From assembly GCF_010367455.1 (NCBI RefSeq), contig NZ_WRPR01000042.1:62001-126000 (forward strand): 64,000 bases of DNA, read 5' to 3'. This document shows positions 42,384-55,696 of this stretch, one piece after another (position 1 is the first letter of the stretch; each line of letters begins with the position of its first letter). The notes beneath the pieces are model-generated. The model had not been told where the DNA came from. It searched no databases and saw only the letters and a list, made by a program, of their open reading frames with translations. This DNA is from Candidatus Laterigemmans baculatus (GTDB taxonomy: Bacteria; Planctomycetota; Planctomycetia; Pirellulales; Pirellulaceae). The position numbers were made by a program, and so were the translations under genes.

Positions 42384-42803
42384 ATGACGTTTCGTAAATT
42401 GCTGCACGCCAAAATCCACCGAGCGACGGTCACCGCCGCCGACCCGGATTACGAAGGCAGTTTGACGGTCCCGCCAGAATTGCTGGCGGCTGCCGATATC
42501 GTGCCCTACGAGTCGCTGCACGTGTGGAACGTCACCCGCGGCACGCGGCTCGAGACGTACGCGATCGAAGGCCGGCCGGGATCGAGCGACGTGTGCGCCA
42601 ACGGCGCCGCGGCCCACCTGATCTTTCCCGGCGACCGCGTGATCCTCGCGGCATACACGTTCGTCCCCGCCGATTCGATCCGCAGCCATCGGCCGCGGCT
42701 GATCTTCGTCGACCACGCCAATCGGATCACCCACACCGGCCCGGAAATCCCCGGACCGGAAATGCGGGCTATAGCCTCCAGTACCTCAGCCTTTCCAGGC
42801 TGA
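42384..42803 (+). CDS. panD: Aspartate 1-decarboxylase
   Basis: 139-aa proenzyme that makes beta-alanine for pantothenate and CoA. Self-cleavage at Gly25-Ser26 (DYEGSLTVP) creates the pyruvoyl group; the YESLHVWNVTRGTRLETYAI and GAAAHLIFPGDRVILAAY blocks are typical. ATG at 42384 lies 8 nt after the receiver-protein stop, so the two genes are probably cotranscribed. The tail after residue ~120 extends slightly beyond E. coli PanD (126 aa). Confidence 0.95.
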   Translation: MTFRKLLHAKIHRATVTAADPDYEGSLTVPPELLAAADIVPYESLHVWNVTRGTRLETYAIEGRPGSSDVCANGAAAHLIFPGDRVILAAYTFVPADSIRSHRPRLIFVDHANRITHTGPEIPGPEMRAIASSTSAFPG

Positions 42804-42814
42804 CGCTCGCTGGC

Positions 42815-42893
42815 GACGCCGACCAGCCGCCACGCGCTAGCGTCCGGTTTTCCCTAATCCCAGGGAACCGGATGCTAGCGCATGGCGGCTGAT
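42815..42893. repeat. Palindromic repeat family C between convergent panD and ugd
   Basis: CAGCCGCCACGCGCTAGCGT pairs with an inverted GCTAGCGCATGGCGGCTGA about 45 bp further on; GGTTTTCCC.../GGGAACCGG forms the inner stem. Related copies: 49427-49545, 52442-52516, 53709-53785 and 59188-59291. Confidence 0.9.
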
Positions 42894-42918
42894 TTTTTGC
42901 CGCGAAACCCTGGCGCAC

Positions 42919-44253
42919 TCAGACCGCTTGCGGTTCTTCGCTGACGCTGGCCAGGGGGCGGCCGATGCTGTGGTAGGTGAAGCCGTGCTCGACCATCCGC
43001 GCCGGCTCGTAGAGATTGCGGCCGTCGAAGATCACGTGCCCGTTCATGCGGGTCCGCATCTCAGCAAAGTCGGGGTTGTGATACGCCTTCCACTCGGTGT
43101 TGATCGCCAGCGCGTCGGCACCGTTGAGCGCGTCCATCGCCCCTTCACAGTAGATCAGCTGGCTGCCGTAGATTTGGCGAATATTCTCGGTCGCTTCCGG
43201 ATCGTGCACCTGCGGCACCGCTCCCCGCTGGAGCAGATAGTCGAGGAGGGTCAGTGCGGGAGCTTCGCGGATGTCGTCGGTCCGCGGCTTGAAAGCCAAG
43301 CCCCAGACGGCGATCCGTTTGCCCACGATCTCGTCGCCAAAGTGCGATTCGAATTTCTCGACCAGCACTTTCTTCTGCTCGCGGTTCACCAGGTCGACCG
43401 CGTCCATGATCCGCGGTTCGAGGCCGTGGTCGCGGGCCATGCTCGCTAGCGCCCGCACGTCTTTGGGAAAGCAGCTGCCGCCGTACCCGACGCCGGGAAA
43501 CAGGAAGGCGAAGCCGATCCGCTGGTCGTGGCCGATCCCTCGCCGCACGTCGTTGATGTCGCCCCCCATCCGTTCGCAGAGGTTGGCCATCTCGTTGATG
43601 AACGAGATCTTGGTGCTCAGCAGGGCGTTGGCGACGTACTTGGTCAACTCGGCCGATTGGGGGCTCATCGACAGGAACGGCCGATCGGTTCGCAGGAACG
43701 GACGGTAGAGTTCATGCAGCGTTTGGGCGACCTTTTCGCTGCGGACGCCGACGACGACCCGGTCGGGCTTCATGAAGTCCTCGATCGCGGCCCCTTCCTT
43801 AAGAAATTCAGGGTTGCTGGCCACGTCGACGTCGCGGCCGAGGATCGCCCGCAGACGCTCGAAAATCCACTGGTTCGTGCCGACCGGAACCGTGCTCTTG
43901 GTGACCACGATCGCGTTCTCGCGGAGGTGCGGAGCGATTGCGTCGACCACGCTGCGAAGCGCCGAGAGGTCGGCCGATCCATCGTCCGCCGGCGGCGTGC
44001 CGACGGCCAAGTAGACCAGTTTCGAAGCGCTCACCGCCTCGGCCAAATCGGTCGTGAAGCTCAGCCGCCCCGACTCGGCGTTGCGGAGCACGAGCTCGGA
44101 CAGCCCTGGCTCGTAGATAGGAATCTTGCCATTGCGGAGAGCGGCGATCTTGGCTTCGTCGATGTCGACGCAGACGACATCATTGCCGCTGTCGGCAAAG
44201 CAAGTTCCGGTCACCAGTCCGACGTAGCCGGTGCCAATCATCGCGATCTTCAT
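42919..44253 (-). CDS. ugd: UDP-glucose 6-dehydrogenase
   Basis: 444-aa enzyme oxidising UDP-glucose to UDP-glucuronate with two NAD+. The Rossmann motif is [32 protein letters not shown] and the catalytic Cys261 in [16 protein letters not shown] are conserved; [18 protein letters not shown] marks the C-terminal nucleotide site. The product feeds acidic polysaccharides, and a UDP-glucuronate-type epimerase gene lies at 61616. ATG at 44253. Confidence 0.96.
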   Translation of the reverse strand: MKIAMIGTGYVGLVTGTCFADSGNDVVCVDIDEAKIAALRNGKIPIYEPGLSELVLRNAESGRLSFTTDLAEAVSASKLVYLAVGTPPADDGSADLSALRSVVDAIAPHLRENAIVVTKSTVPVGTNQWIFERLRAILGRDVDVASNPEFLKEGAAIEDFMKPDRVVVGVRSEKVAQTLHELYRPFLRTDRPFLSMSPQSAELTKYVANALLSTKISFINEMANLCERMGGDINDVRRGIGHDQRIGFAFLFPGVGYGGSCFPKDVRALASMARDHGLEPRIMDAVDLVNREQKKVLVEKFESHFGDEIVGKRIAVWGLAFKPRTDDIREAPALTLLDYLLQRGAVPQVHDPEATENIRQIYGSQLIYCEGAMDALNGADALAINTEWKAYHNPDFAEMRTRMNGHVIFDGRNLYEPARMVEHGFTYHSIGRPLASVSEEPQAV

Positions 44254-44342
44254 GCAGAAAACTCTCTTTCTGGCTCAAACGAAATTAACATGGATTCGCT
44301 CCACGATTGTAGTCAACTGTAGTCAACCGGCTCGGGGGCCAA

Positions 44343-44900
44343 ATGGAATTCAACGAATCCAGCAGCAAGGATGCAGTCTCCCCAGCGTCCGATCAAGCGG
44401 ATAATCGTCACCATACGGACGACCGGCCTCGGGTGGGCTGCGGTGTGATCACGGTCAGCGATACGCGGACCCGAGCGGACGACCGTAGCGGCGCGGAGAT
44501 CGAGCGGTTGCTGCTCGAAGCGGGCCATCGGGTGGTCGACCGGCGCATCGTGCCCGACGCCAGCGAGCAACTGCGCCAAGCCGTGCTCACCGCCTCGGCT
44601 GACCCCCGAATCGACGCCGTGCTGATCACCGGAGGAACCGGGATCGCGCCGCGGGATCAGACTCCCGAGGTGCTCGAGCCGCTGCTCGAGGTTCAGCTGC
44701 CGGGGTTTGGGGAGCTGTTTCGCGCGGTCTCCTTCGCGGCCATCGGTCCCGCCGCGATGCTCAGCCGAGCCGTCGCCGGGAGGCGCGGCAGGACGGTGGT
44801 GTTCGCCATGCCGGGATCGACCAACGCCGTCCGCACGGCGGTCGAGCAGCTAATCCTCCCGGTCCTGACCCACGCCGTCGCCCAAGCCCAGCAGAACTGA
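44343..44900 (+). CDS. moaB: MoaB/Mog-family molybdenum cofactor protein
   Basis: 185 aa with a ~35-residue non-conserved N-terminal extension. The MPT-binding core has VITVSDTRTRADDRSGAEI, the TGGTGIAPRDQTPE signature and FAMPGSTNAVRTAVEQLILP. Members adenylylate molybdopterin (Mog) or have an uncertain role (MoaB); I cannot distinguish the two from sequence alone. It is divergent from ugd and convergent with sucA. Confidence 0.9.
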   Translation: MEFNESSSKDAVSPASDQADNRHHTDDRPRVGCGVITVSDTRTRADDRSGAEIERLLLEAGHRVVDRRIVPDASEQLRQAVLTASADPRIDAVLITGGTGIAPRDQTPEVLEPLLEVQLPGFGELFRAVSFAAIGPAAMLSRAVAGRRGRTVVFAMPGSTNAVRTAVEQLILPVLTHAVAQAQQN

Positions 44901-44907
44901 GGCGTGA

Positions 44908-45042
44908 ACGACACCCTCCCCCCGGGAGGGTCGCGAGGAACGAGCGGGGAGGGCGATCCGCGGCGTAGAGCCTAATCGCGGAGCGGATTCAGCGAGCCCT
45001 CCCCGGGCCTAAGAGCCCGACCCTCCCGGGGGGAGGGTGAAT
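44908..45042. repeat. Palindromic repeat family A, two facing copies in a convergent gap
   Basis: Copies at ~44908-44954 (TCGCGAGGAACGAGCGGGGA) and ~44996-45042 (GGGCCTAAGAGCCC) lie between the stops of moaB and sucA, with the same paired arrangement as at 24.8 kb. Confidence 0.9.
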
Positions 45043-45073
45043 TTTGGACGCCGTTCCTCCTGTTCCTCGCCCC

Positions 45074-47908
<2,835 letters not shown>

Positions 47909-48223
47909 CCCAGACAATCCGCGGTCGATGCGGACTGATTAAAAGGTGAGCCCACACAGGTTTGACGGCTCGCGCCACTGAGTGGACGTGACAGAGAAAC
48001 CGATCCGCGCCGCAGCGAGAACCTGAACAACCACGAGAGCGTCAGGGGGTAGCAATGCATGCGGCGGTTGCAGTTTGGGGGGGGCGGCAAGAGGAAGTAC
48101 GTCCTATCTTACTGAATTGGACGATTATGCATACGGCATTTTTTGCCGCGACCATCGGTTCGACCGCAGGCCGGCCGCTGCGGATAACGAGCCGCCGCTC
48201 CGGATAACCAGAAAGCGACTGCG
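47909..48223. promoter_or_regulatory. Divergent gap between sucA and the FAD oxidoreductase
   Basis: 315 bp. Leftward of centre is a G-run (TTGGGGGGGGCGGC near 48075) and a T-rich stretch (CCTATCTTACTGAATTGGAC) that could be promoter sequence. No gene or confident motif. Confidence 0.3.
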
Positions 48224-49399
48224 ATGCCCGAAGTGGTGATTGTCGGAGGAGGACTCGCCGGACTCGCCTGCGCCACGCGGCTCGCCCAAGCGGGCATCGA
48301 CTTCCGGCTGCTCGAAGCGAGCGACCGCGTTGGCGGACGCGTGCGGACCGACTCCGCCGAAGGTCTCCATCGAGCCGGGCGATTTCAGCTCGATCAGGGA
48401 TTCCAGTTCCTCGACCCCGACGATCCGCTCCTCGGCCCGTGGCTCGATTACGACCAGCTGCGGCTCCGCAAGTTCGATCCCCAGCTCTCGGTTCGCACCG
48501 GCCAAGGGTTCCAAAAACTCCCCGCTGGGACACCGCTGCCAAGCCCCTGCCGGTTCTGGACGCGGATGCTGCGGCCGTTCACCAGCGGCGAGCCAGCGGT
48601 GCCGGCCGATGGAATCGCGGCCATCCCGCGGCAGTTGGCCGAGCGGCTGCCCCGCGGCTCGCTCGCCCTGGAGCACACGGTGGTCCAGCTGCAGCTGAAC
48701 GGCATGAACGGGGACGATGTGAACGGGGACGATGTGAACGGGGGCGGTGTCAAACTGAGTGACGGTCGCTCGCTCGCGGCCCGCGTCGTGGTCCTGGCGA
48801 CCGAGAGCCCCGCGGCCCAGCGGCTCACGCAGCGGCTCGCCAGCAGCGGCTCGCCTTTCGACACGCCCTGGGACGCCGCTCTGACAATCTACTTTGCCGC
48901 CGACGCGGCAGCGCTCGGAGCGTGGCCGGCCGCCGAGCGCGGGCTGTTGCTCGCCGGCGCGGAGGATCCAGGTTCCTTTCACCCCGCGGCCCCCATTCAC
49001 CCCGCGCCGCCCATTCATCACGTAACTCTGCTCAGCCGCGTCGCCCCGGAGTACGCCCCGCCGGGCCGCGTCCTCGTCTCGGTCAGCTTGGCCATCGACG
49101 AAGGCGATCGCCGTTCGCTGCCGATCGGCACACCGCTCGTGGAAGGCGTCCGCGACCAGCTGCGGTCGTGGTTCGGCGGCGTGGTCGACGCCTGGCAGCA
49201 TCTGCGGACCTACTCCATTCCCTATGCGGCCCCGGCGGAATATTTTGGCAGCAAGGAAACGCCCCCGAGTGTCGAGCCGTTCGGCGAAGCCGGCCCGGTC
49301 GTCTGCGGCGACCATCGCGAAGCGGGGACGATGGCCGGAGCCCTCAGCAGCGGCGAGCGAGCCGCCGAAGCAGTCCAGCGGCGGCTGGGGGGACCATGA
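48224..49399 (+). CDS. FAD-dependent amine oxidase / phytoene-desaturase-like protein
   Basis: 391-aa NAD(P)/FAD-binding flavoprotein. The N-terminal dinucleotide motif is VVIVGGGLAGLACATRLAQA followed by LLEASDRVGGRVRT. A central substrate domain and a C-terminal FAD motif (GPVVCGDHREAGTMAGALSS) complete it. The substrate is unknown; relatives act on amines, protoporphyrinogen or carotenoids. Residues ~163-177 (NGDDVNGDDVNGGGV) are a 15-bp DNA repeat, and ~253-265 another Pro/His repeat (HPAAPIHPAPPIHH). Confidence 0.88.
   Translation: MPEVVIVGGGLAGLACATRLAQAGIDFRLLEASDRVGGRVRTDSAEGLHRAGRFQLDQGFQFLDPDDPLLGPWLDYDQLRLRKFDPQLSVRTGQGFQKLPAGTPLPSPCRFWTRMLRPFTSGEPAVPADGIAAIPRQLAERLPRGSLALEHTVVQLQLNGMNGDDVNGDDVNGGGVKLSDGRSLAARVVVLATESPAAQRLTQRLASSGSPFDTPWDAALTIYFAADAAALGAWPAAERGLLLAGAEDPGSFHPAAPIHPAPPIHHVTLLSRVAPEYAPPGRVLVSVSLAIDEGDRRSLPIGTPLVEGVRDQLRSWFGGVVDAWQHLRTYSIPYAAPAEYFGSKETPPSVEPFGEAGPVVCGDHREAGTMAGALSSGERAAEAVQRRLGGP
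48710..48752 (+). repeat. In-frame 15-bp tandem repeat in the FAD oxidoreductase gene
   Basis: Nearly three copies of AACGGGGACGATGTG encode NGDDV; the last copy has diverged to NGGGV. Confidence 0.92.
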
Positions 49400-49545
49400 G
49401 CCGTAGGCGCTAGCCTCGGGTGGCGCATCAGCCGCCACGCTTCTTGCGTCCGGTTCTCACGGATGTTGCATCAGCCGCCACGCTTCTTGCGTCCGGTTCT
49501 CATGGCATATTCGGGAACCGGGGGCTAGCGCCCGGCGGCTGATCA
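49398..49545. repeat. Families B and C behind the FAD oxidoreductase stop
   Basis: A fragment of family B (GAGCCGTAGGCGCTAGCCTC) begins inside the stop codon context. A duplicated family C half (CATCAGCCGCCACGCTTCTT) and its inverted partner (GGGGGCTAGCGCCCGGCGGC) follow. The gap is convergent with the ThuA-DUF1080 gene. Confidence 0.88.
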
Positions 49546-49579
49546 CCACACCGGACGCCCGCGTTACCTGACGTCCACC

Positions 49580-51229
49580 TCACTCCAGCACCGCGTCGTC
49601 GGGCAGGGGCCGGATCTGGAGGTTCCGCCAGCGGACTTCGAACGGGCCTTCGTCCTTGCCGATCGAGTGGACTTGCAGCCCGAGAAACCCTTCCTGCGAC
49701 GATTCTTTGTCGCTCAAGTCCTCGATCTTTTGGCCGTTGACCCAGGTCTGCAGGCGGGGACCGACGGCGCGGACCAAGTATTGATTCCACTGGCCGTTCT
49801 GGAACGCGTTCTCGATCGAGTGCGATTTGCTCAGCCAGTTGCGGCCGGTTCCTTCGCTGTAGAGATAACCCGCTTCGCCGGGAGACGATTCGATTTCGAC
49901 TTGGGGTCCATGCACCCGTCCATTCTTGACGCTGGAGAGGCTTTTGGAGCGGATCTGGACTCCCGAGTTCAGTCCCTCGTCGAGTTTCACTTCGAAGCTC
50001 AGCTCAAAGTTGTGATAATCCCGCTCGGTGCAGAGGAACGAATTGGGGCTGCCGACGGTGGTTCGCCCGACGATCACGCCATCCTCGACCGTGTACCGCG
50101 CGGTGCCGTTCTTCTGTGCCCAGCCCTGCAGGTTTTGCCCGTTGAAGAGGGGCATCCAGCCGGCGGTCCCGGGCTCCGGTGGGGCGCTGGCCGAAATCCG
50201 CGTGGCTGCCGGGGCATTCGATGTCTGCGAGGCTTTCCCGCGATTCGGAGCGGAGATCAGGGTCGCCGGATCGCGGACCGCCGGCGCGTCGCTCGGGAGC
50301 GTCTGGCGGTCGACTGCCGGGAGGGTGACTTCGCCGGTCGCAGCCCATTCGGTGCCGCGCTGCAAGGTGACCTGAAAAGCAACGCCTCGCATCGCCGTGG
50401 TGTCGTGGCCGAGCGTCGTATGGAAGACGCGTCCCTGGCCATACTCGACCGCCATCAGGATCGGTTCATGCTCGCCGCTGCCACCGGTGCTCGGGTCGCT
50501 GTAGGCGGTCGCCAGGACGTCCAAGTTCTCGGCCGGTCCGCGGAGCTGGCCGTACAATTCGTCCTCGGCCTGCATCCAACTTCTGGGCAACCCGCGAGTG
50601 ATCGGGTGCTCGGCGTTTCGCACGACGACCAGGAACGGGTGCCGTCGGCCGTGGCTGCCTCCGCGCCCGGGCGTCGGGTCGCGGACGATCTGGTTGTCTC
50701 GCCAGCGAAGGTACGGCCCGTCCTTCTCGGTGCGGCCTCCCCAGCCGCCGAGCCCGATCATCCGGTTGTAGGCGGGCCACTCCGGAAACGCGTTGTCGGC
50801 CGCATGGACGCTGACGAAGCCACCACCGCCCGACACGTAAGCTTCAAACGCTGCTTGCGTCGCGGGGCTCCACGGCTGGCCGTTGTAATTCGAGACGACG
50901 ACATCGTAGCGGCTGAACTCGGGCTTGAAGCCGCTCATGTCGCCGCCGGCCGGTGGCGTGGTGACGACGTCGACCGTGAACCGCCGCCTCTCCCCTGTCT
51001 CAGCATCCCCTGCCTCAGCCCCGCCTGCCTCAGCACCGCCTGCCTCAGCACCCTCAAGCGTCTGGACGATCAGCGGCGTCGTCTCTTCCCACTTGTGGTT
51101 GTTCTGGCCGTCGATCAGGAGCACCCGCAGCGGCTCGCCGGCTTCGGCAATTCCCGCTGCGTGCAGCATCAGGAATGGGGCGAAGAGCAGTCTCGCGAGT
51201 GAAGTCGGCAGCAGGGTGGGGCGAGGCAT
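49580..51229 (-). CDS. Secreted ThuA-like + 3-keto-disaccharide hydrolase (DUF1080) protein
   Basis: 549 aa with signal peptide ([20 protein letters not shown]). Residues ~30-275 form a ThuA-like (class-I amidotransferase fold) domain: [53 protein letters not shown]. Residues ~365-549 are DUF1080: [49 protein letters not shown], a jelly-roll sugar-binding/hydrolase fold. Probably acts on plant or algal glycosides outside the cytoplasm. A 15-bp repeat codes GGAEA near residues ~60-75. ATG at 51229. Confidence 0.88.
   Translation of the reverse strand: MPRPTLLPTSLARLLFAPFLMLHAAGIAEAGEPLRVLLIDGQNNHKWEETTPLIVQTLEGAEAGGAEAGGAEAGDAETGERRRFTVDVVTTPPAGGDMSGFKPEFSRYDVVVSNYNGQPWSPATQAAFEAYVSGGGGFVSVHAADNAFPEWPAYNRMIGLGGWGGRTEKDGPYLRWRDNQIVRDPTPGRGGSHGRRHPFLVVVRNAEHPITRGLPRSWMQAEDELYGQLRGPAENLDVLATAYSDPSTGGSGEHEPILMAVEYGQGRVFHTTLGHDTTAMRGVAFQVTLQRGTEWAATGEVTLPAVDRQTLPSDAPAVRDPATLISAPNRGKASQTSNAPAATRISASAPPEPGTAGWMPLFNGQNLQGWAQKNGTARYTVEDGVIVGRTTVGSPNSFLCTERDYHNFELSFEVKLDEGLNSGVQIRSKSLSSVKNGRVHGPQVEIESSPGEAGYLYSEGTGRNWLSKSHSIENAFQNGQWNQYLVRAVGPRLQTWVNGQKIEDLSDKESSQEGFLGLQVHSIGKDEGPFEVRWRNLQIRPLPDDAVLE
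51001..51055 (-). repeat. In-frame 15-bp tandem repeat in the ThuA-DUF1080 gene
   Basis: About four copies of a GCCTCAGCACCGCCT-type unit code GGAEA on the minus strand; the end copies have diverged. Confidence 0.92.
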
Positions 51230-51387
51230 GGAGTGCTTTCGGGGCGACGAGGGGAGTGGAGGAGGTATTCTGTCCTTCCCAGGGCACCGGTATTTTGAAC
51301 TCCGACTGGTCCCGGGGCAACATTCGCGCAACCCGGGAAGCGCAATTCCGCCGACCCTGGCCGAGCAACGCTGGCCGATCGAAGTAG

Positions 51388-52404
<1,017 letters not shown>

Positions 52405-52441
52405 CGGCGGTTGGCATGTCGCCGGCTGCCGCGTTGCCCAC

Positions 52442-52516
52442 ACATCAGCCGCCACGCGCTAGCGTCCGGTTCCAGCCGTGTTTTGGCAAACCGGGGGCTA
52501 GCGCCCGGCGGCTGAT
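52442..52516. repeat. Palindromic repeat family C between convergent hemB and cupin genes
   Basis: CATCAGCCGCCACGCGCTAG pairs with inverted CTAGCGCCCGGCGGCTGATG, with CCGGTT.../AACCGGGGG inside. Confidence 0.9.
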
Positions 52517-52549
52517 GAACAAATTGCGGTCCCCCAGCCCCAACCAACC

Positions 52550-52900
52550 TCACTCCGCCTCGGGGGGCCGGTCTTGGGCGTTGTCCTGGGCCGGGGGGCT
52601 GGTCGCTTCGATCGCACGGAGCGGTTCGAGCACCCGGTACGCGTGCTCGGCACCGGCCGGTACGATCCAGGCATCGCCCGCTTTGAGGCTCGTCTTTTCG
52701 CCCTGAATCGTCAGCTCCACGCGGCCCTCGAGCACGTAGCCGACGGTTTCGTACGAACGGGTGCGCGGGCGATCCGGCTCGCCAGCCGGTTCGTTCCACA
52801 TCCGCATCGCGACGTGCGTGCCACGGGCGAGGTGAATTTGTCCCATCTCGCCTTTGACCGCGGTTTCGGCGTCACCGTGCTTGCGTAGATCGAGACCCAT
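52550..52900 (-). CDS. Cupin-domain protein
   Basis: 116-aa single cupin: GTHVAMRMWNEPAGE near residue 28, YETVGYVLEGRVELTIQGE and KAGDAWIVPAGAEHAYRV. Only the late His is clear; the usual HxH of motif 1 is missing, so metal binding is uncertain. ATG at 52900 is used; an open frame continues upstream but overlaps the divergent methyltransferase gene. Its start is 55 bp from the methyltransferase start on the other strand. Confidence 0.75.
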   Translation of the reverse strand: MGLDLRKHGDAETAVKGEMGQIHLARGTHVAMRMWNEPAGEPDRPRTRSYETVGYVLEGRVELTIQGEKTSLKAGDAWIVPAGAEHAYRVLEPLRAIEATSPPAQDNAQDRPPEAE

Positions 52901-52955
52901 GGGGAAAGGCTCCCTTTCGAGCTGTTGCCAGTTGAGCTGTGTGTTGCCTCCAGGA

Positions 52956-53684
52956 ATGCAAACGTTGGACCAAGCGAACCGCTCCGCCGCCGAGGACTCG
53001 CCCCCTTCTTCGCACCGCCAGTTGCGGCTGGAGCAGCGGGCTTCGCAGCGGTTCCGTTGGCACTGGGCGCCGCAGCGGATCGCTGGCCGAGTGTGGCGGG
53101 TCGCCACCGCTTCGGATCCCGATGGGATGCTGGTCGAGGCCTGCCGCCGTCAGGATGCTGGGGAGCAGGGAGTGATCGATCCCTTTTGGGCGACGGTTTG
53201 GCGAGCCGCCGCGGGGCTCGATCAGTTTCTCGAGGCGTACGAGCTCGAGAACCGCCGCGTCCTGGAGCTGGGCTGCGGAACGGGCCGCGCGGGACTCGCT
53301 GCAGCGCTACGGGGAGCCGACGTCGTGCTGACCGATGGCGTCAGCGATCCGCTGCTGCTGGTCCAGCTGACCGTTGCCCCACTCGGCCGGCGGTGCCACG
53401 TCCGTCGCTTGCGGTTCGGGATCGATCGGCTCTCGGGCGAGCCGTTTCCGCTGATCCTCGGTTCCGACGTGACCTATCTTCGCCAGCTCTGGCCCGAGCT
53501 CGATGCGTGTTTGAAGACGCATCTCGCCCCCGGCGGTGAAGTGCTGCTCAGCGACCCCTACCGCTTGATCGCCAACGAGTTTCGCGAGTGGATCGTGGGA
53601 CAGGGCTGGCGGTACGAGGAACACGCGGTGCAGCTCGCCGACGACCCCGAGCACCCGATCCGCGTAATGCGGCTCCGCCGGTAG
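52956..53684 (+). CDS. Class I SAM-dependent methyltransferase (Methyltransf_16-like)
   Basis: 242 aa. Motif I is RVLELGCGTGRAGLAAALRG and the acidic motif II VVLTDG; LILGSDVTYLRQLW matches the DLxY-type substrate motif of the family that includes METTL21/METTL23 lysine methyltransferases. The substrate is unknown. ATG at 52956 has AGGA directly adjacent, so the true start may be slightly downstream. Divergent from the cupin gene. Confidence 0.82.
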   Translation: MQTLDQANRSAAEDSPPSSHRQLRLEQRASQRFRWHWAPQRIAGRVWRVATASDPDGMLVEACRRQDAGEQGVIDPFWATVWRAAAGLDQFLEAYELENRRVLELGCGTGRAGLAAALRGADVVLTDGVSDPLLLVQLTVAPLGRRCHVRRLRFGIDRLSGEPFPLILGSDVTYLRQLWPELDACLKTHLAPGGEVLLSDPYRLIANEFREWIVGQGWRYEEHAVQLADDPEHPIRVMRLRR

Positions 53685-54174
53685 CGGCGGAGCCTTCGGC
53701 CGCATTATTTATCAGCCGCCGGGCGCTAGCCCCCGGTTCTCGAAAACGCGGTGAGAACCGGACGCTAGCGCGTGGCGGCTGATACTCGCTCTGCCTCCAG
53801 GCGGACGCCCCCCCTCATGATAGAGCCCCCGTTTTGGGCCTTCATTTTTTCTGTGTTGGGTAAGACATCTTTGCATTTTCTTAACTACGATTTTCCGCAG
53901 GCAGATTTTTCTTTCTTTCACCCGCAAATTTGCTGCGGTGGTTGTTAAGGAGATTTGCTGCTGCCGGTTAATTCCCGACGGCGGTATGCAGCAGCAGAGG
54001 CTGCCCCGGAGTCGATCGAGGTCGGTTGCGACCGGCCTCGCTCGTCGGACTCGACTCCCTCCTCGCCGGCGCTTGCCGACTCGATCTTTGTCGGCAGTTG
54101 CAAGCATCGTGTGTTAACGAAGGGTGAAATGCACTCTTCGAGTCATTGTTATTTAGATATGTCTGGAGAAAAGC
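53685..54174. other. 490-bp gap: family C repeat and AT-rich promoter region
   Basis: A family C palindrome occupies 53709-53785. From ~53820 to 53950 the sequence is markedly AT-rich, with CCGTTTTGGGCCTTCATTTTTT near 53830 that could end transcription. The DUF1559 start is preceded by TCTGGAGAAAAGC, an ideal ribosome-binding site. No gene. Confidence 0.55.
53709..53785. repeat. Palindromic repeat family C behind the methyltransferase gene
   Basis: CAGCCGCCGGGCGCTAGCCC and the inverted GCTAGCGCGTGGCGGCTGAT flank the CCGGTTCTC/GAGAACCGG inner stem. Confidence 0.9.
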
Positions 54175-55125
54175 ATGGTACGTCGCGGTCCCAGATTGGG
54201 ATTCACGCTCGTCGAGTTGTTGGTCGTTATCGCCATCATTGGGGTATTGGTCGGACTGCTGTTGCCTGCCGTTCAGTCGGCTCGCGAAGCAGCGCGACGG
54301 ATGCAGTGTGGGAACAACCTGAAGCAGATCGGGTTGGCGCTGCACAACTACGAATCGACCTTCAAAACGTTGCCGCCAGGTGGGATTGCTGCCAACGAAG
54401 CAACAACCCAGACGCTGATCCTGCCCTTCATCGAGGCGGGCAACAATCATGAGTTGTTCGATTTCAGCAGGAGATTGAACAGCGACCCAGTCAACGCGCC
54501 CGCGATCCGGCAGACGCTGTCGATCTACGAATGCCCTTCGCATCCCGATGATGCGCCCGGCTTTAGCTATGCCGGTCAAGCCGTTTACATGCAGAACATG
54601 GGCGGCTTGGCTCCTCACGACAACCGTACGGCCGTCTTTCCTTACAATCGCGCGGTCAAATTTGGTGAAATCACCGACGGCTTGAGCAACACTGTAGCCT
54701 TCTCGGAAATCAAGAAGGGCGTCTACAACGGTGGTTCCAGCCTGGGGACCTACACGCGAGATTCGCAAGAATACCTTCGGACGGCGACGAATCTGAGCGG
54801 TTGGACCACCGATATGGATACGACCTATCCGATGGCGTGTGATGATCCCGGAGCGAGCGCGTGGCGGTATCGCGGGTTGCAGTATTACCGGGCCTTGGTG
54901 GTTGCGACTTTCTACAACCACACCTTGACCCCGAATTCGCGGTTCCGCGACTGCATTAAAGGCGGGAGCTTGAATGGTGGTCACTTGGCTGCTCGTAGCT
55001 TCCACCCGGGTGGAGTGCAGTCGGTCCGCTGCGACGGCTCGGTGAGCTTTGGTGCGGAATCGATCGACGGCCGCGTCTGGTTGGCGCTCGGGACGGCCAA
55101 CGGCGGCGAAGTGGTCGAGCAGTAA
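54175..55125 (+). CDS. DUF1559 prepilin-like protein
   Basis: 316 aa. A type-IV prepilin-like N-terminus (RLGFTLVELLVVIAIIGVLV, cleavage after Gly) leads into a helical spine with AREAARRMQCGNNLKQIGLA, then the DUF1559 domain ending in the H-X9-DG motif (His in SFHPGGVQSVRCDGSVSF). This architecture is hugely expanded in planctomycetes and proposed to form pseudopilin-like surface fibres; function is not established. Strong SD GGAGAA. A terminator and a small lipoprotein gene follow, a pairing often seen in these genomes. Confidence 0.95.
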   Translation: MVRRGPRLGFTLVELLVVIAIIGVLVGLLLPAVQSAREAARRMQCGNNLKQIGLALHNYESTFKTLPPGGIAANEATTQTLILPFIEAGNNHELFDFSRRLNSDPVNAPAIRQTLSIYECPSHPDDAPGFSYAGQAVYMQNMGGLAPHDNRTAVFPYNRAVKFGEITDGLSNTVAFSEIKKGVYNGGSSLGTYTRDSQEYLRTATNLSGWTTDMDTTYPMACDDPGASAWRYRGLQYYRALVVATFYNHTLTPNSRFRDCIKGGSLNGGHLAARSFHPGGVQSVRCDGSVSFGAESIDGRVWLALGTANGGEVVEQ

Positions 55126-55174
55126 TCACGCGTCCGATTTAGCCTCGCGTAAATCTTTTTCGGTCTTCTCATAA

Positions 55175-55215
55175 CGCAGCACCACTCTCGGGTGGTGCTG
55201 CGATTGTTTTTCTTG
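55175..55215 (+). terminator. Intrinsic terminator between the DUF1559 and lipoprotein genes
   Basis: CGCAGCACCAC (55175-55185) pairs with GTGGTGCTGCG (55192-55202), loop of six, followed by ATTGTTTTTCTT. It may be leaky, since the lipoprotein gene begins 22 bp further on. Confidence 0.85.
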
Positions 55216-55236
55216 CATCTCTTATAACGGTTTCCG

Positions 55237-55665
55237 ATGAGACTTTTGCTTTTGGTGATGAATGGAGCGCTGCTCCCATTTCTGGCGGGCTGTGGAAGCG
55301 AAGCGGAGGGGCCGCATCTGGTTCCCGCTGCAGGCGAGTTGACTTATCAAGGAAAGCCGCTTGAGGGTTACGAGGTCTTCTTGCAGCCCACTTCGCCCGA
55401 GGAGCCACGGGCGGGTGGTGTGACCGATGCCGAGGGGAAGTTTGTGCTGCAGACGGTCGGCGAAGATGGAGCGCAGCCGGGAGACTATCGCGTCTACATC
55501 GTGAAGCAGATGGAAGAATTGGCGGGCGAGCCGGGCCGCGAGGTGCCGATGAGCCAGCCCGCCGCGCGATCGGTGTTGCCGAAGAAGTATGAGGATCCCG
55601 ATACATCCGGATTGGAAGTTACGATTCCCGAGGCGGGCGATCAGGCGATCGCTCTCGAGCTGTAA
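55237..55665 (+). CDS. Small lipoprotein with transthyretin/CarboxypepD_reg-like fold
   Basis: 142 aa. The lipobox is FLAGC with Cys at residue 19. Residues ~30-140 resemble the carboxypeptidase-regulatory-like beta sandwich typical of planctomycete lipoproteins next to DUF1559 genes: GELTYQGKPLEGYEVFLQPT, GVTDAEGKFVLQTVGEDGAQ, PGDYRVYIVK. It probably sits at the envelope. Function unknown. Confidence 0.85.
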   Translation: MRLLLLVMNGALLPFLAGCGSEAEGPHLVPAAGELTYQGKPLEGYEVFLQPTSPEEPRAGGVTDAEGKFVLQTVGEDGAQPGDYRVYIVKQMEELAGEPGREVPMSQPAARSVLPKKYEDPDTSGLEVTIPEAGDQAIALEL

Positions 55666-55696
55666 GACGAACGGCTTTCTTGCAGCGTCGCGGAGA

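Noticed and set aside
53712-54107. 131-aa leftward frame before the DUF1559 gene
   Set aside because: It runs through a family C repeat and AT-rich promoter sequence, with erratic codon usage and no homology.
54175-55125. Genuine type IV pilin or secretion pseudopilin
   Set aside because: The H-X9-DG C-terminus and overall length identify DUF1559; no pil or gsp genes are adjacent.
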